DNA of 45,850 bases, taken from NCBI GenBank assembly GCA_945875845.1, contig CAMCMB010000056.1, forward strand, positions 1-45,850, in the 5' to 3' direction. This DNA comes from Pirellula staleyi DSM 6068 (GTDB lineage: Bacteria; Planctomycetota; Planctomycetia; Pirellulales; Pirellulaceae). This document shows, in pieces, positions 16,801-23,715 of this stretch. The number at the start of each line of letters is the position of its first letter. Position 1 is the first letter of the stretch. Made by a program: the position numbers and the translations under genes. The notes beneath the pieces are model-generated. The model made no database searches. It was not told where the DNA came from and saw nothing but the letters and a program-made list of their open reading frames with translations.

Positions 16801-19739
16801 GCATTTCCCGCCAAATTGGACTCGGTAATGTTGTTAGCCGAATCGACTTGGATGGTAACATCAAAATCCCCTACCCCAGGAACGCCGTCGGGTAGGTCGA
16901 CAGTGGTGCTTCGGCTGACACTCGCTTTGGACGCGATTGTGTTTCCTGGGAACAGCAATGTGCGATCGACGATGACGGCACTCGTTGCACGATTCACAAC
17001 ATTGACTTTGGTTGACCAAGATCCCGATAGGGCGACGGGGCCATCGTTCTTTTCCGACCAGCCGATCGTTACTTTCTGACCCGAACGGGCAGCCGTAGGT
17101 GGTGTGATGGAGTCGACAATCAGGTCCGAGAATTGCGGTACGTCATCGTTGACGATCACACTGGAGGCAGTCGCTACGCTGATTGCTGTACCATTGGAAG
17201 GGTTCGAGAGTGTGACTGTGAATGACTCGTCTAATTCAAAGTCAGTATCGGAGTTGACATCGACGGTGATTGCTTTAGTCGCTTCGGAGGCAGCGAAATT
17301 GAGGATGCCGCTTGGTAATACGCCGCCAACGAAATCCGATGCGATCGCGGCATTTGTCCCAGATCCGGTAACTCGCCATGACACCGAACTGGGACTGCTC
17401 AAGTCTCCGAATCGAGCAATGTTATAGGTATACCTAGACGAGCCGGAGTTTCCCTCAACCTTACTGAAGCTATTCGCTGCCGGAGCAATCGACAACAAGG
17501 TTTCAACAGTTCCTGCATCGATGAGCGTTACAACGTAGTTACCTGTGTTCGAGGTGAAGGCGGAGTGTGGGCGGATTCGAATTTTATAGGCTTGGCCTTG
17601 AACAAGATTGTCGCTTGTCAACGTAACAATATTTCCGTTGGCATCATTTTCCGCGAACTTCAAAACAGTATTGCTCGTATTGAGCAACTCGACTCGGACT
17701 CGCTGCAACTGGGACGGCACTGCGCCAGTGACTCCGCTTGCACCTGGATTGACTTGGATCGCGACCGGTAAATTCTGTGTCGCCGTAAAAGTCCACTCGT
17801 CGGGTACTTGTGAGACTCGTTGCGAATCGTCGATCGTGCCAGGAGTGGGAGTCGAGAATGCGAGTGGCCCGCCGTCTGGGACAATGGTGGGGAGCACAAC
17901 AACCGTGCCGTTGACTAGCCCGCCCGTCGCAATGCTTGCCGCCCGTACATAAAGTTTTTGGCCATTCAGATCGAGCTTTGCGCCCGTCGGAATAATGAGC
18001 GTGTTGACATACAGTGCCTCGTTCGTAGCTCCCACAGAATTGACTTCGACATTGGTCAAACGAGCGTACGTATTGTTTGCTAGTTCCAGCTTTCCGTAGA
18101 CAAAATTGGAGGCGCTAAACCCGGCTGAGCTTGCACCCAAATCCGCTCCCATGACTTCAATCAGCTGCGGATTCGACGAGGTCCCGGAACCATTGAGCAA
18201 GACTCGTCCTTGCGGCAGGTAGTTCGACGGCAAACGTGTTTTTCCCTGCAAATTTGCCGAAAGTGCCAAAGTACTGCTGTACGAGACCTTGAGTGTCGCT
18301 GTATCCGCAGCCGTTTCACCAATTCGGATAGATTGTGTACTCAGGGTGGATCCGTATTTCACGTCGATGGAACGATAATACGTAATGATCTGCATAACCC
18401 CGTTCCCTGTTCGTCCAATGGCGTATGAACCTCCGCCGTCATACATGAAATCATTGACGTAAGTGATGGCCCATAACTGCAATACTCCCGGCATCGTCGT
18501 GTTGGTCGCGTTGAGCTTTCCTGACCCAATAACTTGGAGTGTCGATATCCAGTTGGATTTGACTTCCGCGATAGTCGCGCCGCTCGTGTTGAGCACTCCT
18601 TCAACGAAAATTGCCGTATCTCGTCCGCTTGCGTCAAGCGAAAGAACCGAGTTAGGTTTGAAGTTCGCAACGCCTTGGATTGTTAATTTTTTGGCCGCAG
18701 CGAGGTAGGACTTGACGCTGTCGTTTAAATTGAGTGTCGCTCCCGAAGCGATAATGAGATTGTCTGCGAAAACATAACGAAGGTTGGTGTTGGCATTGAT
18801 GTCGGTTCCGATCACCGACAGATTCAATGTTGTTCCCGATGTTACCGTTCCTGCAAGAATGTTGATGTCCTTGAATCGAACATTATCCGCTCCACCGTTC
18901 GCAGCAGATAGATATGGAATCGTTTGCCAAGGGACATAAATGGCCGTGTCGAATCGGTTGCCTACCCAAGATCCTGACGTCAGCGTCGCGCCATTGATCA
19001 GTTCGACGAGAGTCTTTGTGAAAGTAGTGTTAGTCGCATTGAGGATTCCGGAACCCGTGACTTGCAGTCTCGTTGCCCAATTGCTTCTGGCTTCCGCAAT
19101 CGTAGTTCCAGTCGCGTTGAGCACCCCCTCGACGACAATGGCAGTCCCGTTGTTAACTGCATCTAATGAAATCACGGAGTTCGTTCGGAAATTCGCGGTT
19201 CCTTGGATTTTAAGTTTCTTTGCTGCACTAAGGTATGCGGTCGCGGAAGGAGCGATATCCAACACGGCCCCGGTTGCAATCGTGAAATCGCCGAAGGTTG
19301 CACCAACCGAGACGGTAGCCTTACCCGCCGCCAAAGTGGAACTGTTAAGAGTACCGCCTGCAATCGTGAACGAACCCGCAAGCTGCGAAATAGTGGTGGC
19401 GCTTAGAGTTCCGCCGGCCAGGACAAAGGCTTCGTTGATCGTCAGACTTTTGACCGCAATAGTGCCTGCGTTGTAGGTGATCGTCGGTGTGCCGACCATG
19501 TCCGGGATGATGACATCGTCTCCTGCTGCCGGAACTGCTCCTCCTATCCAATTCGTGTTAAGGTTCCAGTTGCCACCCGCAGCGTTGCCCCAAATCACCG
19601 TGGCCAATAGCGAGCGTTCTTCTAATCGCTCCAGGCAGAACAAGCGACGATAACTAAGCTTCTTGAGACGCTGACCTCGCGCTGTCTTTCGAAGATTCAG
19701 CAGCGCATGAAACAAACTTGGGCGTTTCGGGTGGGCCAT
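7875..19739 (-). CDS. Giant CARDB-repeat surface protein with GEVED and dockerin C-terminus
   Basis: 3954 residues. The N-terminus is basic and carries the planctomycete export-type motif LERLEERSLLA (36-46). Then: a beta-helix-like, Gly/Thr-rich region (50-640) with an internal duplication (near 165-245 and 338-420, each containing AAKKLxIQGxANF); a Calx-beta domain (about 756-866); eleven CARDB repeats of roughly 120 residues (about 870-2245, each starting xxDLxVxSI and closing near a D-N-x-V-x-E-x-N-E-x-N-N pattern); a pre-peptidase-C-like domain (about 2250-2360); a DUF7619-like conserved region (about 2850-3050); a PKD-like domain (3140-3230); cadherin-like (about 3313-3413); GEVED (about 3413-3593, DAWVDFNQDGDWDDAGE); an unnamed beta region; a two-repeat dockerin (about 3766-3841, DVNANGSVEPLDVL and VDVNGNNTLDPLDVL); then a charged tail. 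Probably a cell-surface or matrix adhesin; ligand unknown. The gene lies 244 bp after the sigma-factor gene. Confidence 0.9.
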   Translation of the reverse strand: MAHPKRPSLFHALLNLRKTARGQRLKKLSYRRLFCLERLEERSLLATVIWGNAAGGNWNLNTNWIGGAVPAAGDDVIIPDMVGTPTITYNAGTIAVKSLTINEAFVLAGGTLSATTISQLAGSFTIAGGTLNSSTLAAGKATVSVGATFGDFTIATGAVLDIAPSATAYLSAAKKLKIQGTANFRTNSVISLDAVNNGTAIVVEGVLNATGTTIAEARSNWATRLQVTGSGILNATNTTFTKTLVELINGATLTSGSWVGNRFDTAIYVPWQTIPYLSAANGGADNVRFKDINILAGTVTSGTTLNLSVIGTDINANTNLRYVFADNLIIASGATLNLNDSVKSYLAAAKKLTIQGVANFKPNSVLSLDASGRDTAIFVEGVLNTSGATIAEVKSNWISTLQVIGSGKLNATNTTMPGVLQLWAITYVNDFMYDGGGSYAIGRTGNGVMQIITYYRSIDVKYGSTLSTQSIRIGETAADTATLKVSYSSTLALSANLQGKTRLPSNYLPQGRVLLNGSGTSSNPQLIEVMGADLGASSAGFSASNFVYGKLELANNTYARLTNVEVNSVGATNEALYVNTLIIPTGAKLDLNGQKLYVRAASIATGGLVNGTVVVLPTIVPDGGPLAFSTPTPGTIDDSQRVSQVPDEWTFTATQNLPVAIQVNPGASGVTGAVPSQLQRVRVELLNTSNTVLKFAENDANGNIVTLTSDNLVQGQAYKIRIRPHSAFTSNTGNYVVTLIDAGTVETLLSIAPAANSFSKVEGNSGSSRYTYNIARFGDLSSPSSVSWRVTGSGTNAAIASDFVGGVLPSGILNFAASEATKAITVDVNSDTDFELDESFTVTLSNPSNGTAISVATASSVIVNDDVPQFSDLIVDSITPPTAARSGQKVTIGWSEKNDGPVALSGSWSTKVNVVNRATSAVIVDRTLLFPGNTIASKASVSRSTTVDLPDGVPGVGDFDVTIQVDSANNITESNLAGNAETNNATTSAFSSTIADYPALSVSQLNVPANVQLSVPFDISWYVLNSGNASLTKSIRDRVYLSTDDKIDVNDRILATVDAGSRVPLAAGDSYGQAVAIVLPLDIAIPAGQYQILVATDFANDQFELDESNNKRNSLVNITVPPLPDLMVESITTKDLVVAGQSVDVSWTVRNQGTASATGTWTDRVFISDDGFIGNDLLLKSFPITTTILAGGIIQRTQSVQIPAGISGAYRVVVFTDADNAVQEFNREGNNIAIDDALLNIDARPSPNLIIDSVISLTSNLFTGQPATIDWVVRNTGNASTNTSSWEDYIYLSTDEFLSDDDAYLGKAPNTSYLNVNEVYLTRFTVTLPQDAVGTRRFIVKTDATNRVVETGREDDNTRASAPTTISLTPPPDLIVANVTGPRDALEGEPIIVNWTVRNQGPGPTRVAQWTDQVYLSLNGTDIDATDTLLKTVSHDGVLAANGDAYSVTNLSVLLPENKVSDNAYILVRTDASKSVYEHSFEGNNDKATEFPMKIVLRSWPDLAVESIVPVASATAGQPLTIAYTVKNQSVIPTRQSDWQDSFYLSSDKVLDPQTDLLLGRRSRSGVLQGEQAESKAYNFVLPDTLQGNYFILVSADSDDEVPENDNANNIVATANATSIVINPPDLVLTSLGTSNNPNAGREFSVSYSVTNLGNSPTPNNSWTDSIYLSADAKIDDSDRLLDQRLRTGVLAPNQIENRTINFRLPTDRFGASFVIVHSDSNNSVYELNDANNISPVSIFIGDDRPDLRVLSFTPRLGSRTIAPGSSLSLDYEIENRGLGATYGRPWTDRVVLTSDLIVGNSDDVTLGSFTSPGDLGSGRSYFRLSESIAIPANTPEGLYRLALVADALGVVPELNDSNNTFVSTDFSVTTATNGTQFADLQVTALTIPSNANSGELLPLSWSVKNTGTVAAPTTAWNDAVWLSQDSSIDNSDILVGNYTHYNGLGINQSYSRQINWPIGIDVSGSYFLIVQTDSNNSVIEGPGEGNNKGVSVNSTNIALSPTPDLQVASINVPTQAFSGRTISVSWSIENAGGGVANASWADSVYLSLDQILDRATDIPLGYLDRTSNLLDGQSYTATANMSIPAGLGGAYYVLVVTDSTNRVYERQLESNNLGIASQPTIITHLPPADLVVGDITIPSNGDLGQTASITYTVLNQGQNLARGGWYDAIYISSDVAWDIDDGYFGRVWRSADVAANTSYTSTLSAPLPGVLPGNYKVIIRSDIRNNLVENNEANNLKASLNAFATDAPALTLGIPRTATITANGSVYYKVDVTAGETLVIEFDSASAVGSSELYASFGTMPRRSLAEFSALQPFQTDQRIVISTTHSGTYYILAFGNAVENGSSDFSILARTVQFTVFDTGYGQGGTAGDRTIAINGAKFDRSVTATLVDSDGRTTDALRYTRTSDIRLYATFDLRALATGTYSVRLSKEATTETILVPNALDVVFTTASLQPVSLTRPDTFNRRRDDRPPATIPVTVAWRNNTLNDIAVPLIHFSSTEPFAATLADANSGKTIVSTEFLGFTDSDGPKDILLSGEFTSASFFVKPAISDAASPPVDIHYVAEYFYDDSKAAYIWDYDLSQLDLSYLSDDEAIEAILAFKLERGETLGALRQALVEGLRRSGNSSPMDINDASRYLLQEVFDRFCADRQTSLAGSVNFNSLAVNYQGLVLTLSEVGGSQSFSSAVLSDGSFVFPKLPALNYSVSISGGAVKAPAGLQVRLEANQHAKLIVSLEAGPLTTAAPVSPRVPSGIAKVSAPFITKPGKINEPLTGNALESVLTALNGKPYRVELIGGAPLGFSLESDGGYRYLSSETSAFVVHYDLVTPDTETRVGRLFNSEIRSRGAIAITLKNNFTRDVRALDPNDILGPAGYGPEKWVSASERLPYTIRFENDPKNAMSPAQIVRVVQVLDSDLDTNSFQFGDFGFGGREYKVPTGKQTLNYDLDLRAELKIIVRVFARIDAATREISWTLSSISPETGGDTTDPNDGFLPLNLLPPQGDGFVSYSIRAKKSAATGSKIEAMARIIFDGNTPIDTPTIFNTLDSTKPMSTIAAADSVPSEQKLKVKWSGDDGEIGAGLSAFDVYVSENSGRYRPWLQNTTLVEAEFPTLATMTYDFVTIAKDNVGNGEEESKIPDSQRPTAFAGGPYSATEGVPITLSGSGQDPDASQTLSYEWDLDFDGGSFQVDSTLQSPQVMFNDGPSTRTVGLRVKDNGAKPLHSPVALATVSIKNVAPVLTQKRTAVTGNAGTTLRNDGTWKDVADDLVSLTASLGDVIKNSDGTWSWSFVPLAGQANATVTITAKDKDNDKTSVSFTISVNNSPSDIDLSSNTLSEQLPVGTVVGVFQSTDPDANNTFSYSLVAGLSDTQNDQFSIVGNELRTTAVYNVDADTNYSIRVRSTDQDGAFLEKAFAIRVLDTTQFDFGDAPLSSQTGFANSYPTLLSADGARHSPSSLILGKAVDPESNGVPTLDAMGDDNAGVRDEDGITFGMAMLASRTSATTSSLIATASDAGLLDAWVDFNQDGDWDDAGEQIFGSRPVIAGENRLSFTIPVNATAGSTYARFRLSAAGGLRPTGSAVGGEVEDYRVNLLDEGSKTVLVLTASMLGPHDLFIENNQLTIQANSIVVFSASANAIDSVQLIDGGGGIIYEVTRPESNLFGVVQYLGLGFPVRVAATKSFIDLTSSPAIVVGVGTVDLSDIGLQELIVNPASINAMNSAKTLKVIAGKDDKLTVSPTWKLERRGLVDGKLVHTFENGSAKLELQNYLQWQNFVNKYDVNANGSVEPLDVLIIINQINTTAGSGNGAKLPEFDASKPDAYSFVDVNGNNTLDPLDVLEVINYINRRGSGEGESNSSDNPLGPVDWSWNPSAFVSRWPEATRGFTDSETSVDELFSFENRGQMRLEAAQGGATPLSYEASRKGNRKTPDKVSPSKLQELERLDELMSNGLDSILREFGLF
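18480..19250 (-). repeat. Internal duplication in the N-terminal part of the giant gene
   Basis: Residues about 164-245 and 338-420 of the 3954-residue protein are similar: AYLSAAKKLKIQGTANFRTN versus SYLAAAKKLTIQGVANFKPN, then ...VEGVLN...TIAE..SNW...LQV.GSG.LNATNTT in both. Spacing is about 175 residues. It indicates a duplicated beta-helix block in this surface protein. Confidence 0.8.
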
Positions 19740-19880
19740 GAGGTTCTATTCCTGGCGGATGCGTATGTTCAAAGTTCAATAAGTTTACTAGGTGCCGTTG
19801 GATCTCACAACTAAAGGTTCGACCTTTAGGATTCCTGTCAAAGAAAAACGAGATTTCTCGTCGGAATTGCCGTTAGCCCA

Positions 19881-19945
19881 GAGGGCGGCTCGCGACGCTC
19901 CGCTACGAAAACATTCGCTCGAACCCAACGTGAGTGCCATTGGGC
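19881..19945 (-). repeat. Intergenic palindromic repeat, family B, long form
   Basis: The segment matches 41358-41424 and, in inverse orientation, 43078-43143. It has the core GGGCGGCTCGCGACGCTCC, then GCTACGAAAAC and a tail ending GAGTGCCATTGG. The leading TCACCG present in other copies is replaced here by different bases. It lies between the sigma-factor stop and the giant-gene start. Confidence 0.8.
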
Positions 19946-19962
19946 GCTACCGGCAAGGATAT

Positions 19963-19979
19963 TTAGCCCACGGGGCTAA
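19963..19979. terminator. Hairpin just after the sigma-factor stop
   Basis: TTAGCCC-ACG-GGGCTAA is a perfect 7-3-7 palindrome starting 4 bases past the sigma-factor stop codon (19984-19986) in the direction of transcription. There is no T run after it, so it may be a weak terminator, an mRNA 3'-end stabiliser, or only another repeat. Confidence 0.4.
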
Positions 19980-19983
19980 GTAT

Positions 19984-20571
19984 TCACGAACCGATGAGTC
20001 CCTTGACTTCCGACTGCATGCGTTTGGTGATTCGAGATTTGGCTAGATGAACGAGGTTGATGGTGATGCCCATTTCTTGGGAAACGAGATCCGCCGACTT
20101 GCCCTCCAGGACGTGAGCTTGAAATGCGTGCCAATGAATTGGATTTACCTCCTCACGGACAATTTCGATAACCCGGCGAAGCACTTCTCGATCGTGTTCG
20201 TCATCCCAACGTTTGGCTGCAATGCTCGCTGGGTTTGACAGCTCGTCGAGTTGCTCATCGAGGGTTGGCGAATCCCCGATTGGGATGGGCTGTCCTTTTT
20301 GTTTTCTCGAAGCATTGCGAATTTGGTTCACGGCAACTTGTCGTAGCCAGACACGGAAGGACCCATCGCGTTGCCGTTGGAATTGGGGGAGTTCACGAAC
20401 GAGGACCATAGCGATTTCTTGCGAGATGTCGTCAGCCTGGTCAATCAGTTGCGGATAACGGCGAACTTGGTTATCGATAAATGGGCGATAGATGGAGAGC
20501 AATCGATCCCAGTCTTTGTCTTGACTGTGGGAGGCGATGCGTTCGAGAAGGCTCACGGATGTGTCGAGCAT
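19984..20571 (-). CDS. ECF-type RNA polymerase sigma-70 factor, planctomycete subgroup
   Basis: 195 residues, the normal length for an ECF sigma factor. Region 2 spans about 8-92 (LLSIYRPFIDNQVRRY, DDISQEIAMVLVRELPQF, GSFRVWLRQVAVNQIRN) and should contact core polymerase and the -10 element. Region 4 spans about 128-190 (HWHAFQAHVLEGKSADLVSQ, MGITINLVHLAKSRITKRM), the helix-turn-helix for the -35 element. No anti-sigma gene is adjacent. A transmembrane Ser/Thr kinase lies two genes upstream on the same strand; in some planctomycete and other ECF groups kinases are thought to control the sigma factor by phosphorylation, so that link is plausible but inferred. Downstream is the giant surface protein, a candidate target. 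No strong ribosome site is visible at the chosen ATG. Confidence 0.92.
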   Translation of the reverse strand: MLDTSVSLLERIASHSQDKDWDRLLSIYRPFIDNQVRRYPQLIDQADDISQEIAMVLVRELPQFQRQRDGSFRVWLRQVAVNQIRNASRKQKGQPIPIGDSPTLDEQLDELSNPASIAAKRWDDEHDREVLRRVIEIVREEVNPIHWHAFQAHVLEGKSADLVSQEMGITINLVHLAKSRITKRMQSEVKGLIGS

Positions 20572-20715
20572 GAGTGCAGTACCAGGGCAGAGCGGTTTTA
20601 GGATGACGTATGTTAGTCGCTTGTAGGCAGGAATGATATGTCGCCAACAAAACTTGCGTTTCGATGAGAGGCGCGTTCAGGGCTGCGCGAGAGAACCGAT
20701 CATGCGTTATTGTTG

Positions 20716-20895
20716 GGTGGCCTCACCCTCCCGAGCAAGGAAGCAATGTCGAATGCATTGGAAACCAATGGGAGGGCGAGGCTCCTGCCGAGCTTACGAC
20801 GCCATGGTTCGGCAGGAGCCTTACCCTCCCGAGCAAGGAATGGATCGGGCAAAGTCGAGGAAAACATGTTTAGTGGGATGGGCCTCACCCTCCCA
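20716..20895. repeat. Intergenic palindromic repeat, family A, copy 2
   Basis: Arms at 20770-20791 and 20809-20830 (22 bp, two mismatches) match the copy at 1353-1413, including the shared left part from GTCGAATGCATTGG (20748) and the loop GCTTACGACGC. CCTCACCCTCCCGAGCAAGG (20721-20740) is repeated as CCTTACCCTCCCGAGCAAGG (20819-20838). GGCCTCACCCTCCC occurs again at 20881-20894, in inverse orientation to the left end of copy 1. It occupies most of the gap between the receptor stop (20940) and the sigma-factor start (20571). Confidence 0.85.
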
Positions 20896-20939
20896 TTGAA
20901 TCCTCCCACCTGCTTCGACAATGCCAGCTTGGGGGGGCG

Positions 20940-23438
20940 TCAGTAGGTGAGACTTGTGCTCAAGTAGAAATTGGCACCGGGTTGGAACACCGATAACCCA
21001 TTGGGCGTCCGATAGTCGAAATGCTCCCGGTAATTTCGGTTGAACAGATTCTCGACGCCCGTCGCAATCACTAGCCGTTGGCTGAATGCGGGGCGAAAGA
21101 CGGAGCGTATGTCCCATGTTGAAAAGCCCGCAGTGGTAGACTCTAGAAGGCTTCTTGCAACACGGTCCTGATGGTTGACTATTCGAGTCGATAGCTCAAC
21201 ACTCCAACGCTTACTCGGTAAAGTGTCGTGCAGTCGCCAACCCAACCGAACATCCAGCGGTGGGATGTTCGGTAGTGGTTCAGAGCTTGCGCCGAAAACG
21301 CCGCTGGTTGCGCCCCGAACTTGAGTAGGATCCTTTGTGCTTGCGTTGCCTTGGGAGCCGTTGGTTGTGGCGAATCGGCCGTTCCGCGTTCGATCCGTTC
21401 CATTCACGAATCGAAGGTTGGCAAACGGTGTCATGAGACTGTTCGGTAGCAATTCGCCATACGCTTCACAACCCGCGAGCGTTGCAAGTTCCGTGTTGAC
21501 ATAGCGCAAGCTCACTTGCAGAGTATCTTCGTTCGGTGGAAAGAAAGTTGTTTGCGTGTTCTCAAAAGTGATGTAGTCATATCCCAACGCATAGTAACCT
21601 CGCACGCCGTAGTTCATCGCATCGGATCGAAGCTCGTAGCCCACATCGAATTGCAGGAGCTTCTCTTTTTTTAGGGTTGGATCGCCCGTGACATTGTTGA
21701 GCCCATTTTGCAATAACAACATGAACGGCTGGGCAGCGTAGAGTTCCGTCAGGGTCGGAGCTCTCTCGGCATAACCCACCCCTGCCGTTCCAGTCGATTG
21801 TTCGCTAAGAACTTGCTTTATCGTGATGAAGCCACTGAGCAAGTTGAAGTCGCGATCGTACTGATCCGTTCCGACTACTTCTGCATAGCTCGCTGGGAAG
21901 AAGTCCAATCCGACTTCAGCCAGATTGGCGGGATTTTCCGTGATATCCGATGCAGCGTAGTCAAAGCGACCACCTGTTTTGACTGAAATCTGGTCAATGA
22001 CTTCCTCCTCGTATTCCACGAACAAACCAGGGTTCGCAATAAACGATTTCGGAATGGGAGAGTTGCGGTTCACAACAGGCAATGGAAAAAGGAATGTGGT
22101 GCTATCGGAAATCTCGTTCAGTTCTTGCTTCACGAATCGCAAATCGTGACCGATCGACAGCTTGTAATAATCCTGAGTGCTACCCCCGACCACATACGCT
22201 TGGCGATATCCTGTCGACATCGAATCGACATCCGTAAATCCCACGTAGGAGATCAAGTCCAGCGCGGGAAAGTACGGACGCTTGGCAGGATTCTGAGCGT
22301 TGCCATCGAATCGCGTTCGGTTGTACCAAACTTCCGTTTGAACCTGATCGAAGAGCCCAAACTCGTCGCGGGTATGAGTCATCTCGTAGCCGTCGGTAAC
22401 CAAGAAATCCATGTCGAAGACATAACCTGGAAGAACGACGTCGGTCTGATCGAGCCGCAGCACGTTGAACTCTAGGGAATCATTCTCCCAGTCACGTCCG
22501 AAAGCGAGCGTCATTTCCTGCGAACGATAACTGGATGGTACAACCGAATTGTTTCCATCTCGGTAGTCATCGCCCGATCGATTCGCATAGTTGAATCGAG
22601 TGCCCCAGTTCGACGATCCCAATAAGACGCTTTGTTGGCCAAAGAACTGGTTCCCGTTCGCTCGAAATTCCGCATCGGTTTCGCCATGCGCTTCGATGCC
22701 ATTTCGATAACGTGGCGATTGCCACAACTGAACCTCTGTGAAGGCGAAGCCTGGACCGAGGAGCGAAGTGTACGGACCGGGCGTGATGTCGGTCGATTCC
22801 ACTTGTCGCGAATCAAACTTGCTCACGATCGTATCGATGTCGGCCCGCGCAGGTACCCAGTGCGAGCCGGACGCAGCCAGCGAACCGACGCGAGAACCGC
22901 GAATGCGAGGGTCGTGAATGATCGGTGTTTTGGATTGAACGCCCACGCTTAATGCGGACGGTGACTTTTTGAGCAAATCCCCCAAATCGGTCGAAGCTTT
23001 TGGCAACGCTTCTGCGTTAGAGACGCGATCTCTCGTTCCGAAGAACGAAGTGCGTGTGGCGTCTGGACGCGTGGAATTCGAAGTTGCCGACGCAGTGGAA
23101 CGTCTTTCGTTGCTGAAACTTGGATTGCGAGTGTCTGCTGATACTGATATGCGAGGCTCTAGCATGGGCGTTTGCTGGAGCATCGAGGCGGGGACGACCT
23201 GTGGCATATCCGTGATATGGGCATCCATATCGTCCACGCAAACGATACGGATGCCGCTAGGACTGTCCGTTAAACGGTACGTTTTAACTGCTGAGTATTG
23301 GTTGCGAGTGGATTCCGAGTCGGAAATCGAACTCTCTTGAGCCGTCGCCGGACTGGCAAGGCCGGCGATCGAAAGAATGGCGACTCGGAGAGCAAGTCCC
23401 AATCGCGGAAAGAACGCATTCGTAGGATAGCGATGCAT
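20940..23438 (-). CDS. TonB-dependent outer-membrane receptor
   Basis: 832 residues. Signal peptide about 1-33 (ending SPATAQ-E). An unusual Ser/Thr-rich extension (about 34-150) precedes a plug-like region (about 150-265: DLGDLLKKSPSALSVGVQS, DPRIRGSRVGS, PYTSLLGPGFAFTEVQL), which resembles the copper-receptor (OprC) style plug. The remainder is an alternating beta-barrel with many aromatic residues, YAERAPTLTELYAAQPF, and the typical last strands GVENLFNRNYREHF and ANFYLSTSLTY ending in Tyr. It should import a ligand in a TonB-driven way; the ligand (metal, siderophore or glycan) cannot be read. No TonB box is obvious and no TonB/ExbBD gene is in the window. It lies between the kinase and the sigma factor, 248 bp after the kinase stop. 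Confidence 0.85.
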   Translation of the reverse strand: MHRYPTNAFFPRLGLALRVAILSIAGLASPATAQESSISDSESTRNQYSAVKTYRLTDSPSGIRIVCVDDMDAHITDMPQVVPASMLQQTPMLEPRISVSADTRNPSFSNERRSTASATSNSTRPDATRTSFFGTRDRVSNAEALPKASTDLGDLLKKSPSALSVGVQSKTPIIHDPRIRGSRVGSLAASGSHWVPARADIDTIVSKFDSRQVESTDITPGPYTSLLGPGFAFTEVQLWQSPRYRNGIEAHGETDAEFRANGNQFFGQQSVLLGSSNWGTRFNYANRSGDDYRDGNNSVVPSSYRSQEMTLAFGRDWENDSLEFNVLRLDQTDVVLPGYVFDMDFLVTDGYEMTHTRDEFGLFDQVQTEVWYNRTRFDGNAQNPAKRPYFPALDLISYVGFTDVDSMSTGYRQAYVVGGSTQDYYKLSIGHDLRFVKQELNEISDSTTFLFPLPVVNRNSPIPKSFIANPGLFVEYEEEVIDQISVKTGGRFDYAASDITENPANLAEVGLDFFPASYAEVVGTDQYDRDFNLLSGFITIKQVLSEQSTGTAGVGYAERAPTLTELYAAQPFMLLLQNGLNNVTGDPTLKKEKLLQFDVGYELRSDAMNYGVRGYYALGYDYITFENTQTTFFPPNEDTLQVSLRYVNTELATLAGCEAYGELLPNSLMTPFANLRFVNGTDRTRNGRFATTNGSQGNASTKDPTQVRGATSGVFGASSEPLPNIPPLDVRLGWRLHDTLPSKRWSVELSTRIVNHQDRVARSLLESTTAGFSTWDIRSVFRPAFSQRLVIATGVENLFNRNYREHFDYRTPNGLSVFQPGANFYLSTSLTY

Positions 23439-23686
23439 TCTTGAAAAGTCCCAGCAGACGAAGTCAGGCGAAAAACGGATCCCTCATTTCATCGGCATAA
23501 TCCGCAATCTCTGCCAGAAAAATCGTTACTGCCGGCACATTTTGCCTAAAACGCCTATCTGCCAAGTCGCGAAGGAAATGATTTCCAGTCCTCGCGTCCC
23601 TGCGTCTTCGCGCCTTCGCGCCATTGTGTTTCATGCGGTGCCACAACAGGAACCAGCCTGTGACTTCCCAATCAATTTGCGAATCT
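23439..23686. other. Intergenic gap with imperfect short tandem repeats
   Basis: Between the kinase stop and the receptor start. It contains GCGTCTTCGCGCCTTCGCGCC (about 23602-23622), an imperfect 8-bp tandem of a type I recall as common in planctomycete intergenic DNA. A 94-codon open frame here (23464-23748) overlaps the kinase 3' end and has no credible protein features. It probably contains the receptor promoter. Confidence 0.4.
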
Positions 23687-23715
23687 TCACCGGACAGCTT
23701 GGGCTGTTCCGCTAG
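23687..23715 (-). repeat. Family B repeat copy forming the 3' end of the kinase gene
   Basis: On the minus strand this reads CTAGCGGAACAGC-CCAA-GCTGTCCGGTGA. It matches intergenic copies at 41306-41334 and 43167-43195 (29-bp unit, 2 and 4 differences respectively by eye). The final TGA of the repeat is the stop codon of the kinase, so the last residues SGTAQAVR come from the repeat. Confidence 0.8.
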
